Source of the DNA: Lentisphaeria bacterium
Lineage (GTDB): Bacteria; Verrucomicrobiota; Lentisphaeria; Oligosphaerales; Oligosphaeraceae
DNA: 19,945 bases
Assembly: GCA_016287975.1 (NCBI GenBank)
Contig: JAEEXV010000103.1
Coordinates: 1-19,945, forward strand
Reading direction: 5' to 3'
Part shown: in pieces, positions 6,671 through 13,720 of the stretch
Numbering within the stretch: position 1 is the first letter of the stretch
How the letters are laid out: every line of letters starts with the position of its first letter
Made by a program: the position numbers and the translations under genes
The notes under the pieces: model-generated
The model's input: the letters and a program-made list of their open reading frames with translations, nothing else
What the model was told of the DNA's origin: nothing
Database searches by the model: none

Positions 6671-7999
6671 CTACAGGTTCTGGACGGAGGCGTCGATGAT
6701 GGCGTCGGCGGCGTCCTGGCCAGGAGTGTTGATGCCAGGCTGGACCTCGTATCCGCCGCGGGCGAAGCATTCGCGCATGGGAACGTATCCCGAGACGGAC
6801 TGGGCCAGTTCGATGACGAAGGTGTATTTGCAGGGGCTCTTGGCGCGGATGGCGCGGCTGATGCCGTTGAAGGGCTCGCCCGGGAGGGAGACGAAGGCGA
6901 TCTGCCGTCCGAGCTTGATGGAGGTCAGGCGGCCCTCGTGGGAGGGCACGCTCTTGTCATGGCAGTCGATGGCGCGCTGCGCGAAATAGCGCAGGGCGGC
7001 GGGCACCTTGTTGGCGAGGTCCTGGCTCTCGAAGTCGCCCTCCTTCTTGATGTCGGGGACGGTCGCCAGGATGTGCTTGGCCTCCGCGAATTCCTCGTCG
7101 GTCAGGATGCGATGCGGGATCACGACGGTCGTGTTCTTGACCTCGACGTCGGCCTCCTCGACTGGCTCCAGGCTGTCGAGCGCGTCCAGGACGATGCGGG
7201 CGTAGCCGCGGCCGATGCGGACGGCCTCGGCATAGTTGCTCTGGTTGATCTTCTGGTGGAAGTCGAAGTGGTTGATGTCGCCGGAGGCGTCGTCGACGAC
7301 GATCACGGGCAGGCTGGTCTTGAGTTCGTGCTGGATTTCCTGCGTGAAGCGGCCGTACCAGTCGGCGGAGACGACGGATCCGCCGATGGTGTCGCCGTGG
7401 TTGCCGATGTTGGCGATGATCACGGCGGGGCGGCCGCCCTGCACGACCTTCAGGATGTTGATGGTGCGGTCGAATTCGCTTTCAGGCTTGTCGATGTCGG
7501 GGTTGCCCCAGCCTGGGTTGGTGACGATGGTGCCGTTCTTCATCCAGTAGCGGCGGACGAAGCCGTATGGGTTGTTGTAGACGGCGCCGACCTCGAGCTG
7601 GGCGGGGAGCAGGTTCATCTTGGCGCGGCGGAGGGCGCGGATGGCGGCGTCGACGGTCATATCGAAGGCGTATTGGGCGCGCTCTTCGAGGGGCTGCCCG
7701 TCTCTGGAGCGGAATTCGGGGCCAGTGTGGGTGTGGGTGGCGGAGACGATCAGGTTCGCGACCATTTCCGCTCCGAACTCGGCCTCGATCTTCGCGTAGA
7801 TGGCGGCGAAGAGATCCTTGCTGATGTTGCACAGATCGAAGGCCATGAAGCCGAACAGGGTGCCCTTGGATTCGATGAGGGCGACCTTGACCATCAGGTC
7901 ATCGTACATCCCCTCGTTGGGGCGCTTGTTGAAGTAGCCCGCCAGGCCGACGCCAGTGGGGGGGGTGATGATTTCCTGCGCGTAACCGACTTTGAACAT
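6671..7999 (-). CDS. Neutral/alkaline ceramidase-family amidase-like protein, no signal peptide
   Basis: 442 residues from ATG 7997-7999, preceded by AGGAG 9 nt upstream; an upstream in-frame ATG at 8059 has no such site. The N-terminus MFKVGYAQEIITPPTGVGLAGY is typical of PF04734 (neutral/alkaline nonlysosomal ceramidase) relatives. Other hallmarks are SATHTHTGPE (residues 86-95; H89, H91), IGNHGDTIGG (H201) and DDASGDINHFD (about 236-246), matching the family's zinc-binding and catalytic segments. True ceramidases are usually secreted and longer (about 600-700 residues). This one is shorter and lacks a signal peptide, as do many Lentisphaerota/Planctomycetota homologues found beside sugar-catabolic genes, so ceramide is an unlikely substrate. 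It precedes the giant secreted gene (281-nt gap), probably in the same transcription unit. Substrate unknown. Confidence 0.88.
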   Translation of the reverse strand: MFKVGYAQEIITPPTGVGLAGYFNKRPNEGMYDDLMVKVALIESKGTLFGFMAFDLCNISKDLFAAIYAKIEAEFGAEMVANLIVSATHTHTGPEFRSRDGQPLEERAQYAFDMTVDAAIRALRRAKMNLLPAQLEVGAVYNNPYGFVRRYWMKNGTIVTNPGWGNPDIDKPESEFDRTINILKVVQGGRPAVIIANIGNHGDTIGGSVVSADWYGRFTQEIQHELKTSLPVIVVDDASGDINHFDFHQKINQSNYAEAVRIGRGYARIVLDALDSLEPVEEADVEVKNTTVVIPHRILTDEEFAEAKHILATVPDIKKEGDFESQDLANKVPAALRYFAQRAIDCHDKSVPSHEGRLTSIKLGRQIAFVSLPGEPFNGISRAIRAKSPCKYTFVIELAQSVSGYVPMRECFARGGYEVQPGINTPGQDAADAIIDASVQNL

Positions 8000-8199
8000 C
8001 TGTTTTTCTCCTAAATTCAGTCTGGGGAAGTTTTGGAAACTCCTCGTAATGTAATCCATCGCGGCGTGACTGGAGGAAGGTCGGCCGAAGAGGAACGTGA
8101 CAGATGGGCGGGCAATGTTACGTAATATCAGGGTACAGGCCTCGCCTTGTGGTGGGCGGGGCGGAAGGCAACAAAGACAGGAAGTGGAACGGAGGAACG

Positions 8200-8742
8200 A
8201 TGATGCTGGTGATTCATCCGCAGGATGTGAGCACGGATTTTCTTGGGGCGCTGTATGAGGGGATGGAGGTGGAGCGGCTGATGGCGCTGGCGCCAGGCGA
8301 GGAGTCGCGCGTGGTGAAGGCGCTGCGGCGGACGCCTGCGGGAGAGCGCCTGATGATGCTGGGGCATGGCGGTGCGGCCGGGCTGCTCTCCATCGGCGGA
8401 CGGAGCGCCCTGCAGTGCGTGGTAGGCGCGGCGGCGGCGCCTGAACTGAAGGGGCGTTTGGAACTGGTCGGGATCTGGTGCCACGCGAAGCAGTATGCGG
8501 AGACGCATGGCCTGAAGGGGCTGTGGTCGGGCATGATCATCTCCGAGGTCGCGGAGGCGGAGCTGTGCATGGGCGTCAGGATACCCCAGGAGGAGGTGAC
8601 CAGGGAGAACGAGGCGCTGGCGCGGCATCTGCGGCGATTCCTGGACACCTTGCCGCTGGCGGAGATACCCGCGCGAATGAAGGAACTGGTCCATTCCCCC
8701 CTGACCGAGTTCAACTACAACAACTTCTATTACTATGGCTGA
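8200..8742 (+). CDS. Small His/Cys protein, caspase/CHAT-like (uncharacterised)
   Basis: 180 residues from ATG 8200; GGAGG sits 4 nt before it and 7 nt before the next ATG at 8203, so the start could be either. The sequence opens with a beta strand (LVIHPQDVSTDFL). LMMLGHGG (H56) follows, then LELVGIWCHAKQYA (C94), GLWSGMIISE and a C-terminal EFNYNNFYYYG. A strand ending in H-G followed about 38 residues later by a strand ending in C is the layout of caspase-like/CHAT/C25-like cysteine peptidases. I recall similar uncharacterised proteins in Bacteroides and related gut bacteria that share the LGHG, IWC, GMIISE and FN-N-YY segments. There is no signal peptide. The next gene, a metallopeptidase-like protein, starts 100 nt downstream on the same strand with its own ribosome site. 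Protease activity is inference; the fold call is moderate. Confidence 0.85.
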   Translation: MMLVIHPQDVSTDFLGALYEGMEVERLMALAPGEESRVVKALRRTPAGERLMMLGHGGAAGLLSIGGRSALQCVVGAAAAPELKGRLELVGIWCHAKQYAETHGLKGLWSGMIISEVAEAELCMGVRIPQEEVTRENEALARHLRRFLDTLPLAEIPARMKELVHSPLTEFNYNNFYYYG

Positions 8743-8842
8743 ATCTGGCCGCCGCCATTCCCGCCGCGGAAACGTCCGCCGCAGGGGATGGCGGGGATGG
8801 GGTGTCGGGCAAGAACAGATCAACAACCAGGAGGATGCAACA

Positions 8843-9583
8843 ATGGCAAACTGTGATTCAAGGGAAAAAGATTTGGAGACGCTGGTGTCTTTCCTGAGGC
8901 TTCCGCACACGCCGCAGGCGGTGCTGGAGCGCTTTGAGAAGCTGGACGGGGCGGTCAGCAGGCGCGGGCAGGATGGCGACCACGCCTTCGTGTATGTCCC
9001 CGCGACGCGCCCCGACGGTGCGGTGCTGCTGGTGGCGCATGCGGATGTGGCGGTCGAGCAGCCAGGGGCGGCGTCGCTGCGGATCGTGAACGGCGTGCTG
9101 CTGTTCAATTCCTCGAAGGAGGTGGAAGTGCTGGGGGCGGACGACCGCGCGGGCTGCGCGATCCTGTGGGCGCTGCGGGAGACGGGGCATGGCCTGCTGG
9201 TGCTTTCCGGCGAGGAAAAGGGGAGCTTGGGCGCGCATTTCCTGGTGGATGAGCATCCCGCTCTGGCGGCGGAGATCAACCGCAAATATGGCTTCCTGGT
9301 CGAGTTCGACAAGGCGGAGGCGGGAATCTACGCCACCTACAATGTCGGGACTCCGGAGTTCGAGGAATATGTCGAGGCGCAGACGGGCTTTTCGCGGGCG
9401 CTCTGGCAGACGCGCACGGACATCTGCACGCTTTGCCGTGAGGCGTGCGGCGTCAACCTGTCGATCGGCTACAACTACGAACACCATTCCAACGAGCAGA
9501 TCGACGTCGCCGAATGGTGCCGTACGCTGGAGGTGGCGCGGGAATGGCTGAGGCGGCCGAATCTCCCCGTCTGGCGCCGCTGA
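8843..9583 (+). CDS. Minimal M20/M28-type metallopeptidase-like protein
   Basis: 246 residues; start ATG 8843 with AGGAGG 8 nt upstream. The longer upstream frame to 8735 is Arg/Gly-rich and overlaps the previous gene, so it is rejected. Di-zinc peptidase ligands are visible in order: HAD (H67, D69), GADDRAG (bridging D100), GEEKG (catalytic E124, ligand E125), EFDKA (D156) and YEHHSNEQ (H214 or H215). At 246 residues it has the catalytic domain only, with no room for the M20 dimerisation domain. This resembles M28-like aminopeptidases or M42-like cores. A CTLCREAC segment (C195, C198, C202) lies just before the last histidine. There is no signal peptide. It is paired with the His/Cys protein upstream, suggesting a two-component peptide-processing or quality-control function (inference). 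Confidence 0.88.
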   Translation: MANCDSREKDLETLVSFLRLPHTPQAVLERFEKLDGAVSRRGQDGDHAFVYVPATRPDGAVLLVAHADVAVEQPGAASLRIVNGVLLFNSSKEVEVLGADDRAGCAILWALRETGHGLLVLSGEEKGSLGAHFLVDEHPALAAEINRKYGFLVEFDKAEAGIYATYNVGTPEFEEYVEAQTGFSRALWQTRTDICTLCREACGVNLSIGYNYEHHSNEQIDVAEWCRTLEVAREWLRRPNLPVWRR

Positions 9584-9613
9584 GCGCGGGCCGCCCGTAG
9601 GGGAGGGGCGCCA

Positions 9614-10885
9614 TCATCCCTCCAGGCACAGTTCGATGACGGGGATGGTGGCGCGGACGGGGACTGGGGGGAGCAGCAGCCCGAGGGTGTCGGGGGGGCA
9701 GACGGGGGTCATGCTGCTGTGCGCGGCGGGCGGCGGGACGATCCGCACCTCGGACCAGTCGTGGAGGAAGCGCGCGAAGCGGACCTTGCCGTTGAGCCTG
9801 GGCAGGTGGATGAACTTGGTGGGGTGCCCGAGAATGTGCAGGTAGAGCCTGCGGGTGTCGGGATTCCAGGTGTAGAGGCAGTCCTTGGGCTCGGGGAACT
9901 CTTCCGGCGCGACGGTGCAGCCGTAGATGGAGGCGGAGTGCTCGGCCATCCATTCGGCGATGGCGCCCAGCGCGGTCTGGGCGCGGCGGTCGATGCGCCC
10001 GCGGGCGTCTGGGCCGACGTTGAGCAGGAGGTTCCCGCCGCGCGCGACATGCTGGATGAGCATGGTGATGAGCTGCTCAGGGGTTTTCCACGTCGATTCG
10101 TCGCGATGGTATCCCCAGGAGCCTGAGAAGGTCTGGCAGCCCTCCCAGGGGAGCAGGCGGCCGTCTTCGTCGCGCATTCCGTGGTCGGGGACGTATTGCT
10201 CGGGGCTCTTGAAGTCGCCCGCGCCAGGGAGTCCGAGGCGGTCGTCGATGAGGATGGACGGATTGAGCCGTCGGACGAGGGCGAGGAGTTCCTCCGCCTC
10301 CCAGTCCTGGGCGCATTTGCCGTTGGGGCGGGGGAAGGTGAAGTCGAACCAGATGATGTCGATCGGGCCATATTGGGTGAGGAGTTCGGTCACCTGGTCG
10401 CGCATGTACTGGCAGTAGCGGTGCTGGTCGCGGCCGCGGTTCTGCTCGTCGAAGCCGCCGTCGCGCAGGGGGTGGTTGTCGTCGATGCGGTAGAGCGGGT
10501 GGTGCCAGTCGAGGAGGGAGTAGTAGAGCCCCGTGCGGAGGCCCTCGGCGCGGAAGGCGTCGAGGACTTCGCGGACATAGTCGCGGTCGGCCTTGTAGTC
10601 GGTGAACTTGGAATCCCACATGCAGAAGCCGTCGTGGTGCTTGGCGGTGAAGACGACGTATTTCATGCCTGCGGCCCTGGCGAGGCGCGCCCAGCCCTTC
10701 GGGTCGAACTGGTCGGGATGGAAGTATTCGATGTAGCGGTCGTAGGTCTCCTGGGGGATCTTCTCGATGGTCCGCACCCATTCGCCGCGGGCGGGGACGC
10801 TGTAGACGCCCCAGTGGATGAACATGCCGAAGCGGTCGTGCTGCCACCAGGCGAGGTCGCCATGAGGATAGGTCTTGGTTTCCAT
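9614..10885 (-). CDS. GH29 alpha-L-fucosidase, cytosolic
   Basis: 423 residues. Family hallmarks: WWQHDRFGMFIHWGVYSVP (13-31), FTAKHHDGFCMWDS (79-92), TGLYYSLLDWHHP (118-130), and YGPIDIIWFDF, whose D181 is at the position of the GH29 nucleophile. GNLLLNVGPDARGRI follows in the second half. The enzyme family removes terminal alpha-L-fucose with retention of configuration. There is no signal peptide, so it should act on imported fuco-oligosaccharides; fucosidases of the secreted type would have one. The start ATG 10883-10885 is fixed by homology only; the 22 nt upstream are pyrimidine-rich with no Shine-Dalgarno site. It follows the amidohydrolase gene by 22 nt in one operon and is convergent with the metallopeptidase gene (30-nt gap). 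Fucose specificity is by family; other deoxyhexoses or related sugars are possible. Confidence 0.95.
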   Translation of the reverse strand: METKTYPHGDLAWWQHDRFGMFIHWGVYSVPARGEWVRTIEKIPQETYDRYIEYFHPDQFDPKGWARLARAAGMKYVVFTAKHHDGFCMWDSKFTDYKADRDYVREVLDAFRAEGLRTGLYYSLLDWHHPLYRIDDNHPLRDGGFDEQNRGRDQHRYCQYMRDQVTELLTQYGPIDIIWFDFTFPRPNGKCAQDWEAEELLALVRRLNPSILIDDRLGLPGAGDFKSPEQYVPDHGMRDEDGRLLPWEGCQTFSGSWGYHRDESTWKTPEQLITMLIQHVARGGNLLLNVGPDARGRIDRRAQTALGAIAEWMAEHSASIYGCTVAPEEFPEPKDCLYTWNPDTRRLYLHILGHPTKFIHLPRLNGKVRFARFLHDWSEVRIVPPPAAHSSMTPVCPPDTLGLLLPPVPVRATIPVIELCLEG

Positions 10886-10907
10886 GGGAAAGGAGGGGGT
10901 GTGGAGT

Positions 10908-11741
10908 TCAGTTTTCGTCTTCGAGTTCGATGCCGATCCAGGATGCGGCGGTCCTGCCCATGATCTGGGCGACGACGGGCCTTGGCACGCCGATGCGGTC
11001 GAACAGTTCGTGGTAGTAATGCTGCGCCCTGCCGATGAGATGGGGCCACGTCACATAGCCGTCCGAGCCCAGGACCAGTTTGCGGAAGCCGTTCATCTCG
11101 ACGTCGACGACCCGCATGTCGGGGGCCATCATCGCGGCCAGGTCGGCGGCCTGCATCCGCACATACTGCCCGCATCCACCCAGGTCGGCATACAGGTTCG
11201 GAAGCATCTGCAGATACTGTGACGCCTCGGCCTGGAAGATCCTGGTCCCCATGTGCGCCATAACGACATGGAGGCGGGGGAACGCCCTGCAGATGCGGTC
11301 CAGGGTGATGGGATGCATGTTCCTCAGCATGGGGCGGCGGTAGACGGCGTCCATCGGGCAGGGACGGTAGTTGCCCGTGTGGAAGAAAATCGGCAGTCCG
11401 CACTTCTCGGCCGCCTCATAGAGCGGCATGTACAGATCGTGGTCGTACTCGTAGTATGGGTAGATGCCCTTGAGGCCGCGGAAGCCCTGCTCCGCGAAGC
11501 GGTATACCTCGTCTGGGTGCGCCTTGTCCCAGAGGTCCAGTTTGGCGAAGGGGACGAGGCAGTCAGGATAGCGCCTGCAATGCGCAAGGACCTCGTCGTT
11601 CGGCAGGAAGTCCCGTTCGCCGTAGCGCAGGCCGCCGACGACCGCCACCACCGTCTCGCTCTCCCGTGCCGCGGCGGCCAGCGCGTCCCAGTCCTTGGCC
11701 GAGCCGCTGTCCGCATGGCAATGCATGTCAAATCGCTTCAT
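10908..11741 (-). CDS. Amidohydrolase-2 family metal-dependent hydrolase
   Basis: 277 residues from ATG 11739-11741, preceded by AGGAAG at about 9 nt. The frame opens a further 17 codons upstream, but the conserved start MKRFDMHCHAD supports this one. Metal-site residues of PF04909 are present: H7-x-H9, FFHTGN (H121), VMAHMG (H163) and LGSDGY (D227). Family members hydrolyse or decarboxylate cyclic or aromatic substrates and sugar lactones. Next to a fucosidase, a lactonase or amidase step in sugar catabolism is possible but not shown. Cytosolic. First gene of the pair with GH29, divergent from the Gfo/Idh/MocA-creatininase pair across a 206-bp region, which suggests a shared catabolic locus. 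Confidence 0.92.
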   Translation of the reverse strand: MKRFDMHCHADSGSAKDWDALAAAARESETVVAVVGGLRYGERDFLPNDEVLAHCRRYPDCLVPFAKLDLWDKAHPDEVYRFAEQGFRGLKGIYPYYEYDHDLYMPLYEAAEKCGLPIFFHTGNYRPCPMDAVYRRPMLRNMHPITLDRICRAFPRLHVVMAHMGTRIFQAEASQYLQMLPNLYADLGGCGQYVRMQAADLAAMMAPDMRVVDVEMNGFRKLVLGSDGYVTWPHLIGRAQHYYHELFDRIGVPRPVVAQIMGRTAASWIGIELEDEN

Positions 11742-11947
11742 GGTCCATTTCTTCCTGCCGACGCATTGGGGCATCCCGTGGATTCGAGCCACGGTCTGCA
11801 GAAAGAATATAGCCTGTATTGTTTGGACTGATGGCTGGAACCCGCTTCCAGGGGGGGCGGCTTCCGCCGCAGTTGCGGCGTCGCGGGACGGGGTGCTGTT
11901 CAGGGATTACAGTAAAGCAAATTTCCGTGAACAACAGGAGGTGTGAA
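11742..11947. promoter_or_regulatory. Divergent intergenic region with dyads and a candidate minus-strand promoter
   Basis: Two hairpins lie between the divergent genes: 11835-11851 (CTGGAA/TTCCAG, 5-nt loop) and 11865-11880 (CGCCGCA/TGCGGCG, 2-nt loop). On the minus strand a weak TTGTTC (11929-11934)-N17-TGTAAT (11906-11911) could drive the amidohydrolase-fucosidase pair. No good plus-strand promoter was found by eye. A shared regulator binding here is inference. Confidence 0.35.
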
Positions 11948-12991
11948 ATGAGCGAGAAAGTGTTGCGTGCCGCGGTCGTGGGGCTGGGGCGGATTGCGTG
12001 GAGCTGCCATCTGCCGAATCTGAAGAAGCATCCTGGCTTTGAACTGGCGGCGGTGGCCGACCCGCTGGAGTCGGCGCGCGCGGAGGCGATGGAGGCCTTC
12101 GGCGTGCCGCAAGGCTACCCTGGGCTGGCGGAGATGCTGGTCGCCGAAAAACTGGATCTGGTGGTGGTGTGTTCGCCGACGCGTTTCCACGAGGAGCACG
12201 CGGTGATGGCGCTGGACGCGGGCTGCCATGTCTTCTGCGACAAGCCTGCGGCGATGAGCCACGGCGCCTATCGGAACATGCTGGAGGCGGCGCGGCGCAA
12301 TGGCCGCGTGCTGGAGATCTACCAGCCGCGCCGCATCAACCAGGTCGCCTCGGATCTGCGCGCGCTGATCGCGGGCGGGCGCCTCGGGCGCCTCTTCCAG
12401 ATGCGCATCTTCGCCTCGAACTACGTGCGCCGCAACGACTGGCAGTCCTGGAAGCGCAACGGCGGCGGCATGCTCTTCAACTACGGCTCGCACTATCTCG
12501 ACCAGGCCCTGGCGGTGCTGGGGCGCGACGCGAAACTGCTGGCCGCCTCCGCTCGCCGCATCCTGTCGCTGGGGGACGCGGACGACGTGGTGAAGGTGCT
12601 GCTGGAGATCGGCGGCGTCGAGGTCGACGTGGACATCAACCAGGCCGCGGCCTTCCCGCCCTACAATTATCTGCTCTACGGGGAATACGGGGCGGCGATG
12701 CTCATGGGCTCAGAGGGCGGCGAGTGGCGCCTGCGCTACTACGACCCCGCGGAGGCGCCGAAGGTGGAGCTGCAGGAAGGGCTGAAGGCGGTGGGCCGCG
12801 CCTATCCGCGCCAGACCTATCCCTTCCGCGAGGAGACCTACACGGGGGCGCCCGTGCCGAATCCAGGCGAGACCTACTACAAGAATCTGCACGCGGCCTT
12901 GACCGCGGGCGCCGCGCTCATCAATCCGCCCGAGGACACGCTCGCGCTGACCGCGCTCATCGACGCCTGCGCCGCGCGCGCCGGGGAATAG
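11948..12991 (+). CDS. Gfo/Idh/MocA-family NAD(P)-dependent oxidoreductase
   Basis: 347 residues from ATG 11948, with AGGAGGT 5-6 nt upstream, the best ribosome site of the neighbourhood. An N-terminal Rossmann fold has AAVVGLGRIA (8-17). VVVCSPTRFHEEHA (72-85) and FCDKPAA (DKP at 98-100, a variant of the family EKP motif with the catalytic lysine at 99) follow. The C-terminal substrate domain has GGGMLFNYGSHYLDQAL, with H182 and D185 at the usual catalytic-site positions. The family oxidises or epimerises sugars, inositols and glycosides. A catabolic role is supported by the adjacent creatininase-family gene (6-nt gap) and the divergent fucosidase/amidohydrolase operon. Substrate unknown. 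A longer frame starting at 11819 lacks a ribosome site and conservation. Confidence 0.95.
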   Translation: MSEKVLRAAVVGLGRIAWSCHLPNLKKHPGFELAAVADPLESARAEAMEAFGVPQGYPGLAEMLVAEKLDLVVVCSPTRFHEEHAVMALDAGCHVFCDKPAAMSHGAYRNMLEAARRNGRVLEIYQPRRINQVASDLRALIAGGRLGRLFQMRIFASNYVRRNDWQSWKRNGGGMLFNYGSHYLDQALAVLGRDAKLLAASARRILSLGDADDVVKVLLEIGGVEVDVDINQAAAFPPYNYLLYGEYGAAMLMGSEGGEWRLRYYDPAEAPKVELQEGLKAVGRAYPRQTYPFREETYTGAPVPNPGETYYKNLHAALTAGAALINPPEDTLALTALIDACAARAGE

Positions 12992-12997
12992 ACGGAT

Positions 12998-13720
12998 ATG
13001 CTGGACGGCGACAACACCTCCCCTGAATGGCGGCGGCACCCGACGGACATCGTGGTGCTGCCCGTGGGCGCTTTCGAACAGCACGGCCCGCATCTCTCGC
13101 TGAACACGGACATCCGCATCGCGGAGTTCCTGGCGCGAAAGGCGGCCGAGCATCTGGACGCGGCGCTGCTGCCCGTGCTGCCGATTGCAACGAGCCTGGA
13201 GCACAGCGCCTTCCGTGGGACGTTCTCGCTGCGCCCTGAGACGCTGATGCAGGTCGTCCGCGATCTCGCCGCCGAGGCGGAGCGGCAGGGTTTCCGCGTC
13301 ATGGTGATCATCAACGGCCATGGCGGGAACTTCTCGCTGGGGCCAGTGACGCGCGACCTCAACCGCCGCAACGGCCCGCTGAAGATCCTGCTGCTGCATC
13401 CCTTCGAACTGGCGGACTTCTCGCAGATGGAGACGCGCCGCCAGGGCCTCATGGATCTGCATGCGGGGGAGGCGGAGACTTCCCTCTTGATGCACATCGC
13501 GCCACGCGACTATCCGCCCGCCTCGGGGCAGTGCTCCGGCATGCGGCGCGAGGAACTCAACACCTTCGGGATGGGCCATATCAACCCCGACGGCATCGCG
13601 GGCTATCCGCAATATGCGACGCGGGAGAAGGGCGCGCACCTCGCCGAGACGATGGTCCAGGCGATGTGCGCGTCCCTCGACCGCCATCTCGCCTATCTGC
13701 GCGAGCATCCGCAGTTCTAG
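12998..13720 (+). CDS. Creatininase-family metal-dependent amidohydrolase
   Basis: 240 residues; start 6 nt after the oxidoreductase stop, with only weak ribosome-site similarity, so translational coupling is likely. PF02633 hallmarks: PVGAFEQHGPHLSLNTD (22-38), with E27, H29 and D38 spaced as the metal ligands of creatininase, INGHGGN (105-111), and HAGEAETS (E160). NGHGGN instead of NGH.EN points to the broad family (peptide/lactam/amide hydrolases) rather than true creatininase. Cytosolic. In Lentisphaerota-like genomes such genes often accompany sugar-oxidoreductases; substrate unknown. Its TAG stop overlaps that of the convergent repeat-protein gene in the palindrome CTAG, and no terminator separates them. 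Confidence 0.93.
   Translation: MLDGDNTSPEWRRHPTDIVVLPVGAFEQHGPHLSLNTDIRIAEFLARKAAEHLDAALLPVLPIATSLEHSAFRGTFSLRPETLMQVVRDLAAEAERQGFRVMVIINGHGGNFSLGPVTRDLNRRNGPLKILLLHPFELADFSQMETRRQGLMDLHAGEAETSLLMHIAPRDYPPASGQCSGMRREELNTFGMGHINPDGIAGYPQYATREKGAHLAETMVQAMCASLDRHLAYLREHPQF

Noticed and set aside
6390..6770. 127-residue N-terminal extension of the giant gene
   Set aside because: The extension is Arg/Pro-rich, overlaps the end of the ceramidase-like gene and would bury the signal peptide at 6389; it is treated as non-coding.
7000..8014. 358-residue plus-strand frame 6938-8014
   Set aside because: Antisense shadow of the ceramidase-like gene, whose motifs and ribosome site are on the minus strand.
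8118..8125. Palindrome TTACGTAA as an operator in the divergent 8000-8199 region
   Set aside because: Only 8 bp, without a nearby convincing promoter; a GTGACA with a 20-bp spacing to TAATAT is too weak to call.
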